DNA of 9,916 nucleotides. Origin: Solirubrobacteraceae bacterium (GTDB lineage: Bacteria; Actinomycetota; Thermoleophilia; Solirubrobacterales; Solirubrobacteraceae). A program made the translations under genes and the position numbers. The stretch spans positions 1 to 9,916 of the forward strand of contig JADGPO010000105.1 of assembly GCA_017882405.1 (NCBI GenBank). The letters are read 5' to 3'. This document shows positions 6,085 to 9,916 of the stretch, piece after piece. The notes below the pieces were generated by a model. The model saw nothing but the letters and a program-made list of their open reading frames with translations, did not search any database and was not told the DNA's origin. Within the stretch, counting starts at the first letter, position 1, and every line of letters starts with the position of its first letter.

Positions 6085-6708
6085 ATGATCGTTCTGGGCG
6101 CGCTCATCAGTGTCTCCAGTGGCTTGGGCTACGCGCTGCCGGCGATCATCGGGCTGGAGTCGCTGGGTGTGCCCTCGCCCGGCGAGACGGCCCTGGTGCT
6201 GGCCGCCGTGCTGGCCAGCCAGGGCAAGCTCGAGATCGAGCTGGTGATCCTGATCGGCGTCGCCTCGGCGATCGTCGGTGACAACATCGGGTACCTGCTG
6301 GGCCGGCACTTCGGACGCGAAGTGCTGGAGCACCCCGGACCGTTTCACCGCCGCCGGTTGGAGGTGATCGCCGCCGGCGACAAGTTCTTCGCCCGCCACG
6401 GGCCCAAGGCGGTGTTCTTCGCCCGCTGGATCGCGCTCGTGCGCTTCGCGGCCGCATGGCTGGCCGGCATCAACGAGATGCCCTTCGGCCAGTTCTTCTT
6501 CTACAACGCGCTGGGCGGCATCACGTGGGGCGTCACGTTCGGCCTGGTGGGGTATTTCGCCGGCTCGGCGGCCGCCGATGCGATCACCAAGTTCGGGGTC
6601 TACGCGGCGATCGCGCTGGCGGTGCTGCTGATCGGCGGGTACGTATTCCTGAAGGCGCGGGAGCGGCGGCGCGCCGCCGGCCCCCCCGTGTCAGACGAGC
6701 ACGAATAG
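6085..6708 (+). CDS. DedA-family inner membrane protein (SNARE-associated/VTT domain)
   Basis: DedA proteins are integral membrane proteins needed for membrane homeostasis; some members flip or recycle undecaprenyl or other phospholipid carriers, others support proton-dependent drug and pH resistance. The 207 residues match the family length. Marks are the re-entrant motif GLESLGVPSPGETALVLAA (E25, P30, P32, G33, E34), a glycine-rich helix VGDNIGYLLGRHFGRE (64-79), the paired arginines in FARWIALVRF (R114, R120), AGINEMPFGQF, and a final hydrophobic helix with an RERRR basic end. All key residues are present. The ATG at 6085 lacks a clear ribosome site; a GTG at 6072 is out of frame. Placement after a methyltransferase and near rhamnose and glycosyltransferase genes fits an undecaprenyl-carrier or envelope role, which is inference. 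Confidence 0.88.
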   Translation: MIVLGALISVSSGLGYALPAIIGLESLGVPSPGETALVLAAVLASQGKLEIELVILIGVASAIVGDNIGYLLGRHFGREVLEHPGPFHRRRLEVIAAGDKFFARHGPKAVFFARWIALVRFAAAWLAGINEMPFGQFFFYNALGGITWGVTFGLVGYFAGSAAADAITKFGVYAAIALAVLLIGGYVFLKARERRRAAGPPVSDEHE

Positions 6709-6722
6709 CCGTTCGGCGAGCC

Positions 6723-6836
6723 CTACTCGGCGGCGGCCGGGTCCAGTGACAGCGCGCAGGAGTTGATGCAGTAGCGCTGGCCGGTGGGGTTGGGGCCGTC
6801 GTCGAAGACGTGGCCCAGGTGCCCGCCGCAGCGCTT
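6723..6836 (-). pseudogene. msrB: C-terminal remnant of peptide methionine sulfoxide reductase B
   Basis: On the - strand the last 37 codons before TAG (6725-6723) read [16 protein letters not shown], then [14 protein letters not shown], then a short tail. This is the end of MsrB, including the catalytic cysteine in RYCINS and the histidine pair in GHLGHVF. Upstream (above 6836) the match stops abruptly. The first cysteine of the second zinc pair is absent (ARKRCGG where a C-x-x-C is expected), and the N-terminal zinc pair and the GWPSF block are not found in any frame I checked up to 7004. Full MsrB has about 130-150 residues. A working enzyme is very unlikely; this is a deletion scar. The open frame running further upstream does not resemble MsrB. 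Confidence 0.75.
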
Positions 6837-7004
6837 CCGCGCTCGGATCGCCGACCGCGATCCGCCATGCCCAGGCCAGCAGCGGCGGCTGGATGCTGGG
6901 CGGTCGCCGACATCGGGTCGCCATCGTGTCAGCTGTCCGCTGCGGCGGGTGGCGAGCGTCTTTGGTGGCCGTCGCACGCGAAGGCGACGTGATAGACGAA
7001 AGGC
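6837..7004. other. Gap between msrB remnant and transporter gene
   Basis: Nothing recognisable on either strand. The GAAAGG at 6998-7003 lies only one base before the transporter ATG, too close for a good ribosome site. AAGGCGA at 6981-6987 is another weak candidate but sits far from the ATG. A promoter for the transporter is expected here, but I could not pick a convincing pair of boxes. Confidence 0.4.
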
Positions 7005-7961
7005 ATGGCCATCGCGACCACCGATCGTCCGCGCGTCCGGTCGCGCATCGGCGTGGAGGGCAACGAGCGACTGTACGCGCTGCTCGGAGCGATCACGATC
7101 GCCTTCTCCAGCATCCTCGTGCGCCTCAGCCATGCGTCCCCCTCGACGGCGGCGATCTTCCGCTGCGTCTACGCGCTGCCGCCGCTCGCCCTGCTGGCCT
7201 GGCGCGAGGATCGCCGCAACGGCCCGCGCAGCTTGCGTCAGCGACGGGCCGGCCTGGCCGCGGGCGTGTTCTTCGCCGCCGACCTGCTGCTGTGGCACCA
7301 CTCGATCGGCGACGTGGGCGCCGGCCTGGCCACCGTGCTGGCCAACATCCAGGTCGTCCTGGTGCCGCTCGTGGCATGGGTGCTGCTGTCCGAGCCGCCC
7401 GCCAGGGCGGTGCTGATCGCGCTGCCGATCTCGTTGCTCGGCGTGCTGCTGATCTCCGGCGTGCTCGAGCACGGCGCCTTCGGCCACGATCCGCAGCGGG
7501 GGACGCTGTTCGGGATCGGTGCCGGCATCGCGTACGTCGGCTTTCTCCTCCTGCTCCGGCGCGGTGGCTCAGACCTGCGACGGATCGCAAGCTCGCTGTT
7601 CGATGCCACCGCGGTGGCCGCCGTGCTGTGCGTGGCCGCCGGCCTGGTGATCGGCGATGCCCGCCTGGTGCCGGCCTGGCCGAGCGCCGGCTGGCTGATC
7701 GTGCTCGGGCTGACCTCGCAGGTGTTGGGCTGGCTGCTGATCAGCGCCTCGTTGCCGCGGCTGCCGGCAGCCCTGACCTCCGTGCTGCTGACGGTGCAGC
7801 CGGTCGGCTCGGTGGCGCTGGCCGCGCTGATCTTCAGCGAATCGCCCAGCGGGCTGCAGCTGGCGGGCGTCGCCCTGGTGCTGGCGGCCCTGGTCGCCGC
7901 CGGGCGCTCCGGTGGTCCCCTGCCGCCCGGCGGCGCGGACGCTGACGCGCCACCGCCGTAA
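7005..7961 (+). CDS. EamA/DMT-superfamily transporter
   Basis: A 318-residue membrane protein with about ten hydrophobic helices arranged as two EamA repeats (about 25-152 and 167-300), the architecture of drug/metabolite exporters such as RhaT/YdcZ-like proteins. Recognisable marks are the repeat-end [13 protein letters not shown] (120-132, E130) and its counterpart [22 protein letters not shown] (262-283, E279), where the family has a conserved Glu after a P-containing helix. The N-terminal 20 residues are basic and probably cytosolic; the C-terminus is a short Gly/Pro/Asp tail. The substrate cannot be predicted. It is transcribed alone and converges on the glycosyltransferase gene 27 bp away. 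Confidence 0.88.
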   Translation: MAIATTDRPRVRSRIGVEGNERLYALLGAITIAFSSILVRLSHASPSTAAIFRCVYALPPLALLAWREDRRNGPRSLRQRRAGLAAGVFFAADLLLWHHSIGDVGAGLATVLANIQVVLVPLVAWVLLSEPPARAVLIALPISLLGVLLISGVLEHGAFGHDPQRGTLFGIGAGIAYVGFLLLLRRGGSDLRRIASSLFDATAVAAVLCVAAGLVIGDARLVPAWPSAGWLIVLGLTSQVLGWLLISASLPRLPAALTSVLLTVQPVGSVALAALIFSESPSGLQLAGVALVLAALVAAGRSGGPLPPGGADADAPPP

Positions 7962-7993
7962 ACCCGCCGGCACCCGCGAAGGGCGGCGTCAGC
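7941..7993. terminator. Inverted repeat spanning two convergent stop codons
   Basis: GCTGACG (7941-7947) is matched by CGTCAGC (7987-7993), and CCGCC (7953-7957, or alternatively 7964-7968) by GGCGG (7982-7986). The structure covers the stop codons of both convergent genes (TAA 7959-7961 and the - strand TGA at 7991-7989). There is no T run, so it would be a non-canonical bidirectional terminator or an RNA-stabilising hairpin. Pairing was done by eye and has a five-base bulge. Confidence 0.35.
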
Positions 7994-9140
7994 GCGCGGC
8001 GCGCGCGTACACCTCCGCCAGCGCTGGGGCCACGACTTCAGGGGCGGTCAGCTGCCGCGCGCGGGCAATCGCCCGCGCGCCCGCCGGCCGGTACGCGTGC
8101 AGGCGCGAGATCACCGCGGCCAGGGACAGCGCGTCTCCGGCCGGTGCCAGCCAATCCGCCGGGACCAGCTCGGGCAGGGCGCCGACACGTGTGGCCGCCA
8201 CGGGCAGCCCGGCGGCCATCGCCTCGGCGGCGGCCAATCCGAACGTCTCCGCCGAGCGCGACGGCACCACCGCCACGGAGGCCGACTCGCGCAGCTCGGC
8301 CAGCTGCGCATCGGCGACGTGCCCGACGAAGCGCACCCGCCCGACCGCTCCGGCGTCAGCGCCGGCGGCCGCCAGCTGCGTCAGCCGCGGTCGCTCGGGT
8401 CCATCTCCGGCGATCACCAGCTCGAGGCCGGCGATCCGGCAGGCCTCGATGGCGACGTCGACGCCCTTCTCCGGAGCCAGTCTCGACACCACCAGCGCGG
8501 GACCCTCGCGCGTGGCTGGCGGCTTGGCGACGAAGCTCCGGGTCACGTGGGGCACCACGAACGCCTCGTCGACCGGCGCGCCGAGCTCCTGCAGGCGCGC
8601 TCGTGCGAACCGGCTGGGAACCACGAAGGCGTCGACGTGGGCTGCCAGCCGCCGCTGCCACAGCGACAGCCCGGCTCCGTAGGCGAGCGCCTCGGCCCGG
8701 GATCCCCGGCAGTTGAGCAGCACTCCGGGCAGCGTGTTGCGCCCGTGACAGCGCGTGCATTCGGCCCCGTCCCGAAAGCAGACCCCGATCGCGCAGACCA
8801 TGCGGTACTGGTGCAGGTGCATGACGACTCGCGCGCCCGCGCCCTGGGCGGCCGCCAGCGAGCGCCAGCCGAAGGTCGGGTGAAGGTTGTGGGCGTGGAC
8901 GATCCGAGCCCCGGTGCGCCGTACCGCGCGCGCCACCGCCTCCGGACGCAGGCCGCCCGCCAGCAGGCCCGCGGCGGCGTCGCGACTCGGCAGCGTGCCC
9001 GAGTCCCGCTCCAGCAGCTCGGCGTCCTCTCCCAGACGCTCGCGCACCAGCCACTGCAGGTCACGAACGGCGCGCTCCTCTCCGCCGGGGGAGCGGTAGC
9101 GATGGTGCAGGATCAGGATCACGATGCGAGCGCTCCTCAT
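7989..9140 (-). CDS. Family 4 (GT-B) glycosyltransferase
   Basis: A 383-residue retaining glycosyltransferase of the GT4 type, transferring a sugar from a nucleotide donor to a glycan or lipid acceptor at the inner face of the membrane. It starts MRSARIVILILHHRYRSPGGEE, with the glycine-rich N-terminal loop, then ARIVHAHNLHPTFG. The C-terminal donor domain has VSRLAPEKGVDVAIEA (about 219-234), VIAGDGPERPRL, and the EX7E block SAETFGLAAAEAMAAGLPV (E298, E306). A cysteine cluster at about 116-144 (C116, C121, C128, C131, C144) lies in a stretch around VCFRDGAECTRCHGR; similar Cys-rich inserts occur in other GT4 enzymes. The open frame extends upstream to 9344 but crosses the promoter region, so the ATG at 9140 is preferred. 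The donor and acceptor are unknown; rmlC nearby allows rhamnose as one option. Confidence 0.88.
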   Translation of the reverse strand: MRSARIVILILHHRYRSPGGEERAVRDLQWLVRERLGEDAELLERDSGTLPSRDAAAGLLAGGLRPEAVARAVRRTGARIVHAHNLHPTFGWRSLAAAQGAGARVVMHLHQYRMVCAIGVCFRDGAECTRCHGRNTLPGVLLNCRGSRAEALAYGAGLSLWQRRLAAHVDAFVVPSRFARARLQELGAPVDEAFVVPHVTRSFVAKPPATREGPALVVSRLAPEKGVDVAIEACRIAGLELVIAGDGPERPRLTQLAAAGADAGAVGRVRFVGHVADAQLAELRESASVAVVPSRSAETFGLAAAEAMAAGLPVAATRVGALPELVPADWLAPAGDALSLAAVISRLHAYRPAGARAIARARQLTAPEVVAPALAEVYARAAR

Positions 9141-9165
9141 TCGCGCCACTGGCGAGCAGGATCGC

Positions 9166-9194
9166 TTGACGGTATTGGAACGCGCAGCTATGAA
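9166..9194 (+). promoter_or_regulatory. Sigma-70-like promoter before the ArsR-family gene
   Basis: TTGACG (9166-9171) and TATGAA (9189-9194) are separated by exactly 17 bp, giving a transcription start near 9201. A second -10-like box, TAATAT, is at 9225-9230. The region 9171-9230 is about 42% GC by hand count, in a window that is otherwise strongly GC-rich. Both promoters point towards the regulator gene. Confidence 0.55.
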
Positions 9195-9199
9195 CGAAT

Positions 9200-9215
9200 T
9201 TGCATATTTGTTGCA
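9200..9215. promoter_or_regulatory. TTGCA direct repeat, candidate operator
   Basis: TTGCA occurs at 9200-9204 and 9211-9215, an 11-bp period (one helical turn), just downstream of the first promoter. ATATT (9204-9208) and AATAT (9226-9230) form an overlapping inverted repeat. The spacing and position suit a binding site for the adjacent regulator. No direct evidence. Confidence 0.3.
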
Positions 9216-9273
9216 GCTTTCGCGTAATATCCCGTGCGGAATGGACTCCGCTCCCCTGGACCGATTATTGGGC

Positions 9274-9882
9274 ATGAAAGCGACCACCGAGATAGATGAC
9301 GCGCGGCTCGTCAAGGGCCTGGCGCACCCGCTGCGCATACACATCCTGAATGCCCTGCAGGATCGCGTGGCCAGCCCCAGCGAGATCGCCGAGGAGCTGC
9401 AGGCTCCGCTGGGGAACGTCAGTTACCACGTGCGCTTCCTGGCCCGCGTGGGGCTGATCGAGCTGGCGGGCACGGAGCCACGGCGCGGCGCCGTGGAGCA
9501 CTACTACCGTGCGGTCGGCCGGCCCCAGATCAGCGCCGAGGCGTGGGAGCAGGTGCCCCAGGTGGTCAAGGACGCGTTGATCGGCTCCACGCTGGACGAG
9601 ATCGGCGAGATGGTGGCGGCGGCGGCCCGGACGGGCGGCTTTGACCGCGATCAGGCCCACGTCAGCCGCAAGGCCTACACGCTGGACCAGCAGGGCTTCG
9701 ATGAGCTCTCGGAGGCGGTGGTCGAGCTCCAGGCACGGGCGGAGCAGATCCAGCGCGAGAGCGCCTCGCGCTTGGCGGACTCCGAAGAGGACGCGGACGA
9801 GCTGGGTGCCGGAGTGGTGATGATGCTGTTCGAGGCCCGCGACGGCGACGGCCGCCGCGACGGCGACGGCAGCGGTGGCTAG
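9274..9882 (+). CDS. ArsR-like winged-helix transcription regulator
   Basis: A DNA-binding regulator of 202 residues. The N-terminal winged helix covers about 8-82: LVKGLAHPLRIHILNALQD, then SPSEIAEELQAPLGNVSYHV as the helix-turn-helix, then the wing LIELAGTEPRRGAVEHYYRA. The metal-binding cysteine motif of true ArsR/SmtB sensors is absent, so metal sensing is unlikely. The second half is helical and charged (KDALIGSTLDEIGEMV, LSEAVVELQARAEQIQRESA); it probably dimerises or senses something unknown. The tail is a Gly/Asp/Arg repeat encoded by two GACGGCGACGGC copies (9841-9852 and 9859-9870). I chose ATG 9274 because it puts the usual dozen residues before LAHPLR and because the segment from the alternative ATG 9241 contains a TTA codon, rare in such genomes. 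Position next to a divergent glycosyltransferase makes that gene a possible target. Confidence 0.8.
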   Translation: MKATTEIDDARLVKGLAHPLRIHILNALQDRVASPSEIAEELQAPLGNVSYHVRFLARVGLIELAGTEPRRGAVEHYYRAVGRPQISAEAWEQVPQVVKDALIGSTLDEIGEMVAAAARTGGFDRDQAHVSRKAYTLDQQGFDELSEAVVELQARAEQIQRESASRLADSEEDADELGAGVVMMLFEARDGDGRRDGDGSGG

Positions 9883-9916
9883 CCCGCCGCGTCCATCTCT
9901 GATCTGAGTCCATCGC

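Noticed and set aside
6837..7487. Upstream continuation of the msrB frame on the - strand
   Set aside because: It stays open but is H/Q/R-rich shadow sequence antisense to the transporter gene and shows no MsrB motifs.
9124..9273. N-terminal extension of the ArsR-like frame
   Set aside because: It spans the promoter and includes AT-rich non-coding-like sequence and a TTA codon; the winged helix needs only the part from 9274.
9141..9344. N-terminal extension of the glycosyltransferase frame
   Set aside because: The extra 68 residues cross the AT-rich promoter region and do not resemble the family; the family N-terminus begins at the ATG at 9140.
1..9916. tRNA, rRNA, CRISPR array, insertion sequence or prophage
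   Set aside because: I saw no tRNA-like cloverleaf, no regularly spaced repeats, no transposase or integrase motifs and no terminal inverted repeats; tools could find weaker cases.

Overview
The window is GC-rich bacterial DNA with short intergenic gaps and frequent start/stop overlaps. It fits a high-GC actinobacterium, possibly of the Solirubrobacterales/Thermoleophilia type. That placement is inferred from composition, from the actinobacterial-style heme A synthase and from the ArsR-like regulator family, not from any marker gene.

Layout. (1) 1-269 is the 3' end of a CapA-like (polyglutamate capsule/metallophosphatase) gene. (2) 270-1486 is an accessory islet: a type II toxin-antitoxin pair (VapB-like ribbon-helix-helix antitoxin and PIN-domain VapC toxin) on the + strand, a second apparently orphan FitA/VapB-like antitoxin on the - strand whose 3' end runs into vapC, and about 260 bp without a convincing gene. 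(3) 1487-6708 is a six-gene co-directional run: rmlC (dTDP-rhamnose epimerase), ctaA-like heme A synthase, an OmpR-type response regulator, its sensor kinase, a SAM-dependent methyltransferase and a DedA-family membrane protein. The first four overlap or nearly abut, so they are probably one transcript. (4) 6709-7004 carries the C-terminal stub of an msrB gene on the - strand, and nothing else I can support. (5) 7005-7961 is an EamA/DMT-type exporter, convergent with (6) a family 4 glycosyltransferase (7989-9140, -), which is divergent from (7) an ArsR-like winged-helix regulator (9274-9882, +). The 133-bp gap between (6) and (7) is unusually AT-rich and holds a promoter-like sequence and a short direct repeat.

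How the genes fit together. RmlC, the glycosyltransferase, the methyltransferase, DedA and CapA all point to envelope polysaccharide or membrane work. CtaA serves aerobic respiration (heme A for cytochrome oxidase). The two-component system sits directly behind ctaA, but its signal cannot be read from the sequence.

I did not find a clearly new multi-gene system. The most interesting region is the toxin-antitoxin islet. Both antitoxin genes carry ACG where relatives would be expected to have the initiator ATG. The vapB start region coincides with the transcription start predicted from an extended -10 element, which suggests a leaderless message with a non-standard start or a decayed start. Next in interest are the msrB remnant and the AT-rich regulatory gap before the ArsR gene.
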